Under the pieces are notes generated by a model. The model was not told where the DNA came from, searched no databases, and worked only from the letters and a program-made list of their open reading frames with translations. A program made the position numbers and the translations under genes. DNA of 64,000 bases from an uncultured Sphingomonadales bacterium (GTDB lineage Bacteria; Pseudomonadota; Alphaproteobacteria; Sphingomonadales; Sphingomonadaceae): the NCBI GenBank assembly GCA_903832325.1, contig CAILBC010000047.1, positions 1 to 64,000 of the forward strand. Direction: 5' to 3'. Shown piece by piece: positions 42,705-50,896 of the stretch. The first letter of the stretch is position 1; each line of letters opens with the position of its first letter.

Positions 42705-43304
42705 ATGATCCTCGTTATCGACAACTACGACAGCTTTACCTGGAACCTGGTCCATTACCTGATGGAGCTGGGCGCGGAGGTGGAAGTCGTGCGCAACGAT
42801 CAGCTATCGGCCGGGCAGGCGCTGTCTTCGGGGGCGAAAGGGTTTCTGATTTCGCCGGGGCCGTGCACCCCCAACGAGGCCGGGATCAGTCTCGATCTGG
42901 TGGGTGCGGCGGCCGATGCCGGGGTGCCGCTGCTGGGCGTGTGCCTGGGGCACCAGTCGATCGGGCAGTATTTTGGCGGCACCGTCGCGCGCGGCGGGCT
43001 GATGCACGGGAAGACCAGCGCGGTTGCGCACGATGGCTCCGGGCTGTTTGCCGGGCTGCCTTCGCCGTTCATGGCGACGCGGTACCATTCGCTGATCGTG
43101 ACCGACATTCCCGAAGCGCTGGTGGTCAATGCGCGATCGGACGATGGCCACGTGATGGGATTTCGCCATGCGACCAGGCCGATCCACGGCGTGCAGTTCC
43201 ACCCCGAATCGATCGCCACCGAACACGGCCATGCGCTGATCGCCAATTTCCTGCGCATCTGCGGCATGACCCCGGCGCAACTGACCGATCCCGCCGCCGC
43301 ATGA
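42705..43304 (+). CDS. trpG: Anthranilate synthase component II (glutamine amidotransferase)
   Basis: Supplies ammonia to TrpE; 199 residues, the stand-alone TrpG length. The Cys nucleophile lies in LGVCLGHQSIG (about 79-89), the oxyanion segment in SPGPCTP (about 52), and the His-Glu pair in QFHPESI (about 166). The start at ATG 42705 is set by MILVIDNYDSF, the family N-terminus. It overlaps trpD by ATGA. In some bacteria the same subunit also serves 4-amino-4-deoxychorismate synthesis; whether a separate PabA exists cannot be seen here. Confidence 0.97.
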   Translation: MILVIDNYDSFTWNLVHYLMELGAEVEVVRNDQLSAGQALSSGAKGFLISPGPCTPNEAGISLDLVGAAADAGVPLLGVCLGHQSIGQYFGGTVARGGLMHGKTSAVAHDGSGLFAGLPSPFMATRYHSLIVTDIPEALVVNARSDDGHVMGFRHATRPIHGVQFHPESIATEHGHALIANFLRICGMTPAQLTDPAAA

Positions 43305-44296
43305 CCGCGCTTCCCGATGTGGCCGATCCGCTGGACGAGCAGGCGGCAGAGCGCGCGTTTGGCGCGTTGCTGGATGGCGAAGCGGACGATTCGGCGATTG
43401 CGCAATTCCTGATCGCACTGTCTGACCGGGGCGAAACCGCGGCCGAAATCACCGGCGCGGCGCGGGCGATGCGCGCGCGGATGATCCCGGTGGCCGCCCC
43501 CGAGGGCGCGATCGATGTCTGCGGCACCGGGGGCGATGGGCACCACACCCTGAATGTTTCAACCGCGGTCAGCCTGGTTGTCGCCGCCTGCGGCGTGCCG
43601 GTGGCCAAGCACGGCAACCGCGCCGCCAGTTCAAAGGCCGGCGCCGCCGACACGCTGGAGGCGCTGGGGCTTGATCTCGACCGCGCTGCCGAAACGGCCG
43701 AGGCAACGCTCGCGGATCTGGGCATCGCGTTCCTGTTTGCCGCGCGCCACCACCCGGCAATGGGGCGGATCATGCCGATCCGCCGCGCAATCGGCCGGCG
43801 CACGATTTTCAACCTGATGGGCCCGCTGGCCAATCCCGCCGGGGTCACGCGCCAATTGGTCGGCATTGCCCGGCCAGCTTATGTGCCGATTTATGGCGAG
43901 GCGCTGTGCCGGCTGGGCACGACGCGCGCCTTTGTCGTATCGGGCGATGAAGGGCTGGACGAACTGAGCCTGGCCGGGGGCAATGAAATTGCCGATATAG
44001 CGGGCGATGCGATGCAGATGCGCCGCGTGGCCGCTGCCGATGCCGGGCTGGCCCCTGCCCCGGTTGCGGCGCTGCGCGGCGGCGATGCCGCGCACAATGC
44101 CGATGCGCTGCGCCGGCTGCTGCTGGGCGAACCGGGTGTCTATCGCGATGCGGTGCTGTTCAACGCGGCGGCCGCGCTGATCATTGCGGGCGAAGCGGCC
44201 GACTGGCACAGCGGCGTCGAGGAAGCGGCCGAAGCGATCGACAAAGGGCTGGCCAAGGCCCTGCTCGATTGCTGGATAGCCGCAACAGCGGGATAG
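43301..44296 (+). CDS. trpD: Anthranilate phosphoribosyltransferase
   Basis: Second step of tryptophan synthesis, joining anthranilate and PRPP; 331 residues. The PRPP site CGTGGDGHHTLNVST (about 74-88) and the KHGNRAASSKAGAAD segment (about 107-121) are intact, as is DELSL (about 222). It is separate from trpG, unlike the fused form of enterobacteria. ATG 43301 overlaps the trpG stop. trpC follows 2 bp later. Confidence 0.97.
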   Translation: MTALPDVADPLDEQAAERAFGALLDGEADDSAIAQFLIALSDRGETAAEITGAARAMRARMIPVAAPEGAIDVCGTGGDGHHTLNVSTAVSLVVAACGVPVAKHGNRAASSKAGAADTLEALGLDLDRAAETAEATLADLGIAFLFAARHHPAMGRIMPIRRAIGRRTIFNLMGPLANPAGVTRQLVGIARPAYVPIYGEALCRLGTTRAFVVSGDEGLDELSLAGGNEIADIAGDAMQMRRVAAADAGLAPAPVAALRGGDAAHNADALRRLLLGEPGVYRDAVLFNAAAALIIAGEAADWHSGVEEAAEAIDKGLAKALLDCWIAATAG

Positions 44297-44298
44297 AG

Positions 44299-45093
44299 AT
44301 GACCGACAAACTTGCCGAAATCTGCGCCACCAAGCGCGACGAAGTGACCGCGCGCCAGGCTGCGACCAGCCTGGCCGATCTGGCCGCGCGCGCCGCTGCG
44401 CAATCCGCGCCGCGCGGGTTTGAGGCGGCGCTGCGCACGCGCGCCGCAGCCGGGTTTGCGCTGATTGCCGAAATCAAGAAAGCCAGCCCGTCAAAGGGCC
44501 TGATCCGCGCCGATTTTCAGCCGGCCGACCATGCCCGCGCCTATCAGGCGGGCGGCGCGGCGTGCCTGTCGGTGCTGACCGATGCGCCCTATTTTCAGGG
44601 GCACGAGGATTACCTGGTGGCCGCGCGCGCGGCCTGCGATCTGCCGGTGATCCGCAAGGATTTCATGATCGACCCGTGGCAATGTGCCGAGGCACGCAGC
44701 ATCGGCGCCGATGCCATCCTGATCATCGTCGCCGCGCTGGATGACGCGCAGATGGCCGAAATCGAGGCCGCCGCGCGCGAACAGGGCATGGATGTGCTGG
44801 TCGAAGTGCACAACGAGGCCGAAATGGAGCGCGCCCATGGCCTGCAATCGCGCCTGATCGGGGTGAACAACCGCGATCTGAAACGCTTTGTCACCGATCT
44901 GGGCGTGACCGAACGGCTGGCCCCGCTGGCCCCCGCCGGCGCCTTGCTGGTGGGCGAAAGCGGGATCAACACCCACGCCGATATCCTGCGCCTGGCCGCC
45001 TGCGGCACGCGCACATTCCTGGTGGGCGAAAGCCTGATGCGCGAACCCGACGTGGCCGCCGCCACACGCAACCTGCTGACCGGCACCACCTAA
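44299..45093 (+). CDS. trpC: Indole-3-glycerol-phosphate synthase
   Basis: Closes the indole ring; 264 residues, a single-domain TIM barrel not fused to TrpF. Catalytic Lys/Glu segments are AEIKKASPSKGLIR (about 65), VIRKDFMID (about 126), EVHNEAEM (about 178) and GVNNRDLKRF (about 198); GESGI binds phosphate (about 227). ATG 44299 follows GATAGAG. It is the last trp gene here: trpF, trpB and trpA must be elsewhere. In related genomes moaC comes next, but here an accessory block (flotillin-like gene and racemase) and two repeats intervene. Confidence 0.97.
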   Translation: MTDKLAEICATKRDEVTARQAATSLADLAARAAAQSAPRGFEAALRTRAAAGFALIAEIKKASPSKGLIRADFQPADHARAYQAGGAACLSVLTDAPYFQGHEDYLVAARAACDLPVIRKDFMIDPWQCAEARSIGADAILIIVAALDDAQMAEIEAAAREQGMDVLVEVHNEAEMERAHGLQSRLIGVNNRDLKRFVTDLGVTERLAPLAPAGALLVGESGINTHADILRLAACGTRTFLVGESLMREPDVAAATRNLLTGTT

Positions 45094-45094
45094 A

Positions 45095-45141
45095 TCCTCC
45101 CCGGCTCGGGGAGGGGGACCACCCGAAGGGTGGTGGAGGGG
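45095..45141. repeat. C/G-rich palindromic intergenic repeat
   Basis: CCTCCCCG-GCT-CGGGGAGG is followed by ACCACCC-GAA-GGGTGGT (45118-45134) and GGAGGGG. This two-hairpin unit is the type of repetitive extragenic palindrome found widely in sphingomonads. A partial copy, CCTCCCCGGCACGGGGAGG, ends at 45356. The 413-bp gap 45094-45506 holds these and repeat copy 2; no gene is seen. Confidence 0.75.
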
Positions 45142-45228
45142 CATAGCAGCGACAAACCAACGCGCGAATGGTCCCGCCCCGCCGACCTGGGCCACCGCCG
45201 GACTTGTCAGGTCTTTTGCGGCAAGGCG

Positions 45229-45337
45229 TAATACGGATGTGCGATGAGTGGAACTCATCGCACAACGTGACGCTCAAGCGCCGCGCGGGCTTATACCAAC
45301 GCGCGTCAAGTCAAGCTCACTGCACGTTGGTATAAAT
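45229..45337 (+). repeat. Hairpin repeat family, copy 2
   Basis: Starts TAATACGGATG. Hairpin A: GTGCGATGAGT (45239-45249) with ACTCATCGCAC (45253-45263). Then ACGTGACGCTCA and the CCGCGCGGGC core. Hairpin B: TTATACCAACG (45291-45301) with CGTTGGTATAA (45325-45335), 23 nt apart. It is about 85% identical to copy 3, and the hairpin B change (TG/CA in copy 3, CG/CG here) keeps the pairing. Confidence 0.9.
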
Positions 45338-45506
45338 CCTCCCCGGCACGGGGAGGCTGTAAAGGGTGCGACAATTTGGCAACAGAATCGCGGTCTTTAC
45401 GGTTCTTTATGCCGCTTTTCTTTGGGTCCGGAAGTGAACGCGCCTAAATAGACCGTCGCTGGCAAGACCGCCGGCGATCCCTGTTTGGCCAAGGATGCCA
45501 ATTCCC

Positions 45507-47483
45507 ATGTTCGATATCCCCGTGTGGGTCTTTATCGCCGCCGCGCTGGTGGTGGCGATTGCCTTTTTGCGCGTTTCCGGCATGGTCCGCTATGTCGGCA
45601 ACAACCGCGTTGCCATTGTCGAAAAATTGTGGAGCGGATCGGGCTCGGTTTCGGGCGGACTGATCGCGCTGTCGCACGAAGCCGGCTATCAGCCCGAAGT
45701 GCTGCGCGGCGGCTTTCACTTTTTCTTTCCGTTTCAATACCGTCTTCATTCCGAACCGCTGGTGACCATTCCCCAGGGGCAGATCGGCTATATCTTTGCG
45801 CGCGACGGATTGCCGCTGGAACCGACGCAGACTTTGGCCAGCAATGCCGCGACGGCCGATTTCTTCGATGTGCGCAACTTCCTCACGCGGGGCGGGCAAA
45901 AAGGGCCGCAGCGCACGATCCTGCGCGAAGGCACTTATGCCATCAACCTGGCGCAGTTCGTGGTGATCAGCCGCGATCAGCTCCACGGGCTGATGCTGGA
46001 ACGCAGCGATGCGCAAGTGTTTGAACAAATGGCCGCCCTCATCGCTTCGCGCGGCGGGTTTGACGCGGTGGTGATCAAGGATTCGAACGACCAGATCGGC
46101 ATTATCACGGTGCACGACGGCCCCGCGCTGGGCGCCGAACAGATCATCGCGCCCGAAGCCGGTACCGACCAGGCCAATGCCGCCACGTTCCACAATTCGT
46201 TCCAGGACCCGGAAAAGTTCCTGGCCGCGGGCGGCCGGCGCGGGCGCCAGCTGCAAGTGCTGGTGGAAGGCAGCTATTACATCAATCGCCTGTTCGCCAC
46301 GGTCGAAATGGTGTCCAAGACGGTGATCGACGTGGGCCATGTCGGCGTGGTGATCAGCTATAACGGCGCCGATACCGCCGACACTTCGGGCGAAGATTAC
46401 CGCCATGGCGAACTGGTGGCACGCGGATCGCGCGGGGTGTGGTCCGATCCGCTGCTGCCCGGCAAATATGCGTTCAACACGTATGCCGGCAAAATCCTGA
46501 TCGTGCCCACCACCAATTTCATCCTGAAATGGCAGCAATCGGCAGTCGGTACACACGGCTTTGACGAAAACCTGGCCGAAGTGCAGCTGATCACGCGCGA
46601 CGCGTTCGAACCGATGCTGCCGCTGTCGGTGGTGGTGCACATCGATTATCGCAAGGCGCCGCTGGTGGTGCAGCGGTTTGGCGATATCAAGAAACTGGTC
46701 GAACAGACGCTGGACCCGATGGTGTCGGCCTATTTCAAGAACGTCGCGCAGAAACGCACGCTGATCGAACTGTTGCAGGAACGATCGGACATTCAGCAAA
46801 TGGCCGGCGAACAGATGCGTGAACGGTTTGCCGCCTATAACCTGGAATTGCAGGAAGTGCTGATCGGCACCCCGCGCCCGTCGACCGCAGATGACAACCA
46901 GATCGAAAAAGTGCTGGAACAGCTGCGCGCGCGCCAGGTCGCCGAAGAACGCGTGGCGACGTATGAAAAGCAGCGCGTGGCCGCCGAAAGCGAAACGGCG
47001 CTGCGCGAAGCCGAAGCCCGCGCCAACCAGCAGACCGCGATCACCCAATCGGAACTGTCGATCACGGTGAAGGAAAACGAAGGCAAGGCGCAGCTGAAAC
47101 TGGCGACGCAACAGGCCGACCAGACCCGCATGCTGGCCCGCGCCGAAGCTGACAAGATCAAGCTGATGGGCGAAGGCGAAGCCGCGCGGATGGTGGCGCT
47201 TGCCGGTGCCGATGCCGAACGCATCACCCGCACCGGCATGGCAACGGCCGAAACCATCGCCCGCCAGGTGGAAGCCAGCGGCGGCGCCCGGTATCAGCTG
47301 ACGCGCCAGGTGATCGAACGGCTGGCGCAGGCGCTGGAAACTTCGGGCGTGGATGTCGTGCCGCGGATCCAGATCAGCGGCAATGGCCAGGATGGCGCCA
47401 ATCCGCTGGCCGGACTGATCGCCATGCTGCTGTCGGAAAAGGGCGAGGCGCTGCTGGCGCAGGCCGACGAAAAGGCCGGCTAG
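45507..47483 (+). CDS. Flotillin-like SPFH/band 7 protein
   Basis: Membrane protein of 658 residues. One N-terminal membrane helix (about 4-22) is followed by an SPFH domain (about 40-420) in which two segments, RTILREGTYAINLAQF and QVLVEGSYYINRLF, look like a duplicated strand unit. A long Glu/Ala/Arg-rich coiled coil (about 455-570, ERVATYEKQRVAAESET) and a C-terminal helical end follow, as in bacterial flotillins (YqiK/FloT) that organise lipid microdomains. ATG 45507 is preferred over 45495, since AAGGA (45491) overlaps the latter. There is no NfeD partner gene nearby. It sits between repeats and a racemase within an otherwise conserved trpC-moaC region, so it is probably an insertion. 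Confidence 0.88.
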   Translation: MFDIPVWVFIAAALVVAIAFLRVSGMVRYVGNNRVAIVEKLWSGSGSVSGGLIALSHEAGYQPEVLRGGFHFFFPFQYRLHSEPLVTIPQGQIGYIFARDGLPLEPTQTLASNAATADFFDVRNFLTRGGQKGPQRTILREGTYAINLAQFVVISRDQLHGLMLERSDAQVFEQMAALIASRGGFDAVVIKDSNDQIGIITVHDGPALGAEQIIAPEAGTDQANAATFHNSFQDPEKFLAAGGRRGRQLQVLVEGSYYINRLFATVEMVSKTVIDVGHVGVVISYNGADTADTSGEDYRHGELVARGSRGVWSDPLLPGKYAFNTYAGKILIVPTTNFILKWQQSAVGTHGFDENLAEVQLITRDAFEPMLPLSVVVHIDYRKAPLVVQRFGDIKKLVEQTLDPMVSAYFKNVAQKRTLIELLQERSDIQQMAGEQMRERFAAYNLELQEVLIGTPRPSTADDNQIEKVLEQLRARQVAEERVATYEKQRVAAESETALREAEARANQQTAITQSELSITVKENEGKAQLKLATQQADQTRMLARAEADKIKLMGEGEAARMVALAGADAERITRTGMATAETIARQVEASGGARYQLTRQVIERLAQALETSGVDVVPRIQISGNGQDGANPLAGLIAMLLSEKGEALLAQADEKAG

Positions 47484-47570
47484 GGCCAACGATCGGGGCG
47501 GGGCCGGCGCAAAGGCGTGTCGGCCCCGCCTGCCCGAACTTCGCCACATTTGCCCGCCACAGTCGCCTTC

Positions 47571-48263
47571 ATGAAAACACTTGGACTGATCGGCGGCACC
47601 AGTTGGGAAAGCTCGGCCGAATACTATCGCCTGATCAACCAGGGGGTGCGCGATGCCCTTGGCCCCACCCATTCGGCGCAGATGCTGCTGTGGTCGTTCA
47701 ATTTTGCCGAAATCGAGGCGCTGCAGATGGTGGGTGACTGGGATGCCATCGCCGCGCGCACGATCGATGCGGCGCAGCGCCTGGCCGATGCCGGGGCCGA
47801 CCATCTGGTGATATGCAGCAATTCGATGCATTGCTGCGCCGATGCGGTGGAGGCCGCGGTGCCCCTGCCGCTGATCCATATTGCCGATCCTGTGGGCCGG
47901 GCAATCCGCGCTGCCGACCTGTCGCGCATCGGCCTTTTGGGCACGCGCTTCACCATGGAACAGGATTTCATCCGGGGCCGGCTGGCCAGCCACCACGACC
48001 TCGACGTGATCGTGCCCGAAGACGATGACCGCGCGACAGTCCATCGCGTGATTTATGAGGAACTGGTCACCGGGCGGATCGAGCCGGCATCGCGCAGCGC
48101 CTATCGCGATGTGATGCACCGGCTGGCCGCACGCGGGGCGCAAGGCATTGTGCTGGGCTGCACCGAAATCATGCTGCTGGTCGATGCCACCGACAGCCCG
48201 GTGCCGCTGTTCGACACCACCACGCTTCATGCCGATGCGGCCATTGCGGCGGCGCTGTCCTGA
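47571..48263 (+). CDS. Aspartate/glutamate racemase family protein
   Basis: Cofactor-independent racemase-family protein of 230 residues. The start MKTLGLIGGTSWESSAEYY is typical of aspartate racemase (YgeA-type). The two catalytic cysteines are in VICSNSMHCCAD (about 82) and VLGCTEIMLL (about 194), with the expected Thr/Glu neighbours. It would interconvert L- and D-aspartate or glutamate, or act on a related amino acid. ATG 47571 begins right at the family N-terminus. It is 17 bp ahead of moaC and may be co-transcribed, though the link to molybdopterin is probably chance. Confidence 0.9.
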   Translation: MKTLGLIGGTSWESSAEYYRLINQGVRDALGPTHSAQMLLWSFNFAEIEALQMVGDWDAIAARTIDAAQRLADAGADHLVICSNSMHCCADAVEAAVPLPLIHIADPVGRAIRAADLSRIGLLGTRFTMEQDFIRGRLASHHDLDVIVPEDDDRATVHRVIYEELVTGRIEPASRSAYRDVMHRLAARGAQGIVLGCTEIMLLVDATDSPVPLFDTTTLHADAAIAAALS

Positions 48264-48279
48264 CTCTATCAGGCTGCGC

Positions 48280-48759
48280 ATGACAGATCTGACCCATCTT
48301 GACGAACACGGCGCCGCACGCATGGTCGATGTTGGCGGCAAAGCCGAAACCGCGCGCGTGGCGATTGCCAGCGGCCACATCCGCATGAATGCCGCCGCAC
48401 GCGCCGCGATTGCCAGCGGCACCGTGCCAAAGGGCGATGTGTTTGCCACCGCGCGCATTGCCGGGATCCTGGCCGCCAAGCGCACCGGCGATCTGATCCC
48501 GCTGTGCCACCCGCTCGCGCTCGATGCCGTGGCGATCGATCTGGCGCTGGCGGATGATGGCGTCACCGCCACGGCCACGGCATCGCTGACCGGGCGAACG
48601 GGTGTGGAAATGGAGGCGCTGACCGCCGTATCGATCGCATTGCTGACGATTTACGACATGGCCAAGGCGATCGACAAAGGCATGGTAATCGGTGCGGTGC
48701 GGCTGATCGAAAAGCGCGGCGGCAAATCGGGCACCTGGCGCGCGGACGCGCAAGCGTGA
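48280..48759 (+). CDS. moaC: Cyclic pyranopterin monophosphate synthase
   Basis: Second enzyme of molybdenum cofactor synthesis, turning the MoaA product into cyclic pyranopterin monophosphate; 159 residues. Conserved KRTGDLIPLCHPL (about 66-78), GVEMEALTAVSIALLTIYDM (about 108) and a C-terminal EKRGGKSG with the catalytic Lys are intact. ATG 48280. It overlaps moeA by GTGA. moaA is not in the window. Confidence 0.97.
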   Translation: MTDLTHLDEHGAARMVDVGGKAETARVAIASGHIRMNAAARAAIASGTVPKGDVFATARIAGILAAKRTGDLIPLCHPLALDAVAIDLALADDGVTATATASLTGRTGVEMEALTAVSIALLTIYDMAKAIDKGMVIGAVRLIEKRGGKSGTWRADAQA

Positions 48760-49973
48760 ACGCCGATACGCCGTCCTCGCGGCCCCTCCCCCTGCCACTG
48801 GCCGAGGCGCAGGCGCGAATTCTGGCGCTGGCGCCGGTGCTGCCTGTGGAAATGCGCGATGCAGCGCAGGCCGCGGGCTTTTACCTCGCCGCGCCGCTGG
48901 CCGCTGTCCGCGACCAGCCAGGCGCACCATTGTCGGCAATGGACGGCTTTGCCATGCGCGCTGCCGATCTGCCCGGACCGTGGCGGCTGGTGGGCGAAAG
49001 CGCCGCCGGGCACCCGTTTGGCAGTACGGTCGGCACGGGCGAGGCGATCCGCATCAGCACCGGCGCGATGGTCCCCGCTGGCGCCGACATGGTGCTGCTG
49101 AAGGAAGACAGCGCCGCGACCGACGGCACACTGGCGCTGACCGGGATCACCCCCAGCCCGGCCGAACGCCATATCCGCCCGCGCGGCATGGATTTTGCCG
49201 CGGGCGAAACCGTGCTGCACGCGGGCACGCGCCTGAATGCCGCCACGATCGGTCTGGCGATTGCCGCGGGGCATGATCGCGTCCCTGTGCGCGGCCCCTT
49301 GCGCATGGCAGTGATCGATGGCGGCGATGAACTGGCCATGCCCGGAACCGTGCCCGGGCTGCACCAGATCCCCGCCAGCAACGGACCGATGATCGCGGCA
49401 ATGGCCGCCGGCCTGCCCGTAATCACCACGCGCATCGGCCCGGTGCCCGACCGGCTCGATGCGCTGGTTGCCGCATTCGACGCGGCGGCCGATGCCGATA
49501 TCGTGGTCACCAGCGGCGGCGCCTCGATCGGCGATCACGATCTGATCCGCCCGGCGCTGGCCGCGATCGGCGCCGAAATCGATTTCTGGCGCGTGGCGAT
49601 CAAGCCTGGAAAGCCGTTGCTGGTTGCGCGGCGCGGGGCCCAGATCATCCTGGGCCTGCCCGGCAATCCGGCATCGGCCTGGGTGACCGGGTTCCTGTTC
49701 CTGCTGCCGCTGCTGCGCGCCACGCTGGGCGCCGCCGATCCCCTGCCCCGTGCCATTGCCGTGCCGCTCGCCGGGCCGATGGGCAAAGGCGGCAGCCGCA
49801 TGGAATTTTTGCGCGCGCAGTGGGACGGGGCCACGGTCACGCTCGATGGCTTGCAGGATTCCGGCGCGCTGTCACCCTTGGCGCGCGCCAATGCGCTGGT
49901 CATCCGTGAAGCCGGCGCCCCGCCCGCACCCGCCGGAACCGCAGTGCCAATCTATCTGACCGGGCCAATTTGA
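48756..49973 (+). CDS. moeA: Molybdopterin molybdotransferase
   Basis: Inserts molybdate into adenylylated molybdopterin; 405 residues with the usual four domains. SAMDGFAMRA (about 48), ISTGAMVPAGADMVL (about 96), VVTSGGASIGDHD (about 250, the metal-binding part) and LPGNPASAWV (about 302) are conserved. The start is GTG 48756, overlapping the moaC stop. It is followed by the lexA regulatory region. Confidence 0.96.
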   Translation: MNADTPSSRPLPLPLAEAQARILALAPVLPVEMRDAAQAAGFYLAAPLAAVRDQPGAPLSAMDGFAMRAADLPGPWRLVGESAAGHPFGSTVGTGEAIRISTGAMVPAGADMVLLKEDSAATDGTLALTGITPSPAERHIRPRGMDFAAGETVLHAGTRLNAATIGLAIAAGHDRVPVRGPLRMAVIDGGDELAMPGTVPGLHQIPASNGPMIAAMAAGLPVITTRIGPVPDRLDALVAAFDAAADADIVVTSGGASIGDHDLIRPALAAIGAEIDFWRVAIKPGKPLLVARRGAQIILGLPGNPASAWVTGFLFLLPLLRATLGAADPLPRAIAVPLAGPMGKGGSRMEFLRAQWDGATVTLDGLQDSGALSPLARANALVIREAGAPPAPAGTAVPIYLTGPI

Positions 49974-50003
49974 CGCCAATTGGCGCAATTGCGCGCAAAA
50001 TGC

Positions 50004-50046
50004 TTGACCTGTTCCGCTTGGTTGCCTAATCGTTCCGCATTCGTTC
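50004..50046 (+). promoter_or_regulatory. lexA promoter and SOS box
   Basis: GTTCCGCATTCGTTC (50032-50046) is an exact alphaproteobacterial LexA box (GTTC-N7-GTTC). TTGACC (50004-50009) and CCTAAT (50025-50030) are plausible -35 and -10 elements. A second, weak half-match (GTTC at 50011) overlaps the promoter. The place, 39 bp before the lexA ATG, fits autoregulation. Confidence 0.85.
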
Positions 50047-50084
50047 ACGAACTGGTGGCCAGTTCCCAGCGGGAGATGCAAGTG

Positions 50085-50801
50085 ATGCTGACAAGAAAGC
50101 AGCACGAACTCTTGACCTTCATCCAGTCGCGGCTGGAGGAGTCCGGAATTTCGCCCTCGTTCGAGGAAATGAAGGAAGCGCTCGATCTCAAATCGAAATC
50201 GGGCGTGCACCGGCTGATTTCCGCACTGGAAGAACGCGGCTTCATCCGTCGCCTGGCCAACCGCGCCCGCGCACTCGAAGTGATCCGCGAACCCGATACT
50301 GCCAGCCCGCGCAGCGCGGCCAATGCCCGCAGCACAGCCAGCTTGCGCAGCACAGGACCGGTGCGCGCGGCAAAGACTGCGCCCACTGCGCCCGTGCCAG
50401 TGCGCGAACCGGCCAATGACATTATCGAAATCCCGCTCCACGGCCGGATCGCCGCCGGCGCCCCGATCGAGGCGCTGGAAGGTGCCAGCATGCTGCCCGT
50501 GCCCGCCGCGCTGCTTGGCCCCGGCGAACACTATGCGCTGGAAGTATCCGGGGATTCGATGGTCGATGCCGGGATTCTGGATGGTGATCTGGCGCTGATC
50601 CGCCGCACCGATGTCGCGCGCGATGGCGAAATCGTGGTGGCGCTGGTGCGCGGCGAAGAAGCCACGCTGAAATATCTGCGCCGCGAAAAGGGCATGGTCC
50701 GGCTCGATCCGGCCAACGCCGCCTATGACCCGCAATTCTACACCCCCGGCGAAGTCCAGGTGCAGGGCAAGCTGGCCGGATTGCTGCGCCGCTATCACTG
50801 A
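50085..50801 (+). CDS. lexA: SOS response repressor LexA
   Basis: Transcriptional repressor and self-cleaving protease of 238 residues. The N-terminal helix-turn-helix (about 1-65; MLTRKQHELLTFIQ, FEEMKEALDLKSKSGVHRLI) is followed by an unusually long, Ala/Arg/Ser-rich linker (about 72-115). The cleavage site is Ala-Gly in GRIAAGAPIEA (about 126), the catalytic Ser is in VSGDSMVDAG (about 157) and the Lys in ATLKYL (about 194). ATG 50085 is set by the family N-terminus; the GTTC-N7-GTTC box is just upstream. The long linker is typical of sphingomonad LexA. It ends in a strong terminator. Confidence 0.97.
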   Translation: MLTRKQHELLTFIQSRLEESGISPSFEEMKEALDLKSKSGVHRLISALEERGFIRRLANRARALEVIREPDTASPRSAANARSTASLRSTGPVRAAKTAPTAPVPVREPANDIIEIPLHGRIAAGAPIEALEGASMLPVPAALLGPGEHYALEVSGDSMVDAGILDGDLALIRRTDVARDGEIVVALVRGEEATLKYLRREKGMVRLDPANAAYDPQFYTPGEVQVQGKLAGLLRRYH

Positions 50802-50807
50802 TCCCGA

Positions 50808-50842
50808 AGGGCCCGATCCTGCCTGATCGGGCCCTTTGTTTC
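50808..50842 (+). terminator. Rho-independent terminator of lexA
   Basis: An 11-bp perfect stem (50808-50818 with 50825-50835; 6-nt loop) is followed by TTTGTTT, seven bases after the lexA stop. Confidence 0.9.
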
Positions 50843-50896
50843 GGGCAGGTTCCGGCTGCTTACGGTTTTTGAACAGTATCACGCTATGCCGTGCGC

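Noticed and set aside
45507..47483. Flotillin-like gene as part of the trp or moa operons
   Set aside because: It is separated by about 410 bp of repeats from trpC and has no metabolic link; it is better read as an insertion.
45444..48578. A 1044-codon open frame on the minus strand
   Set aside because: Antisense to the flotillin-like gene, the racemase and moaC, each of which shows clear family motifs.
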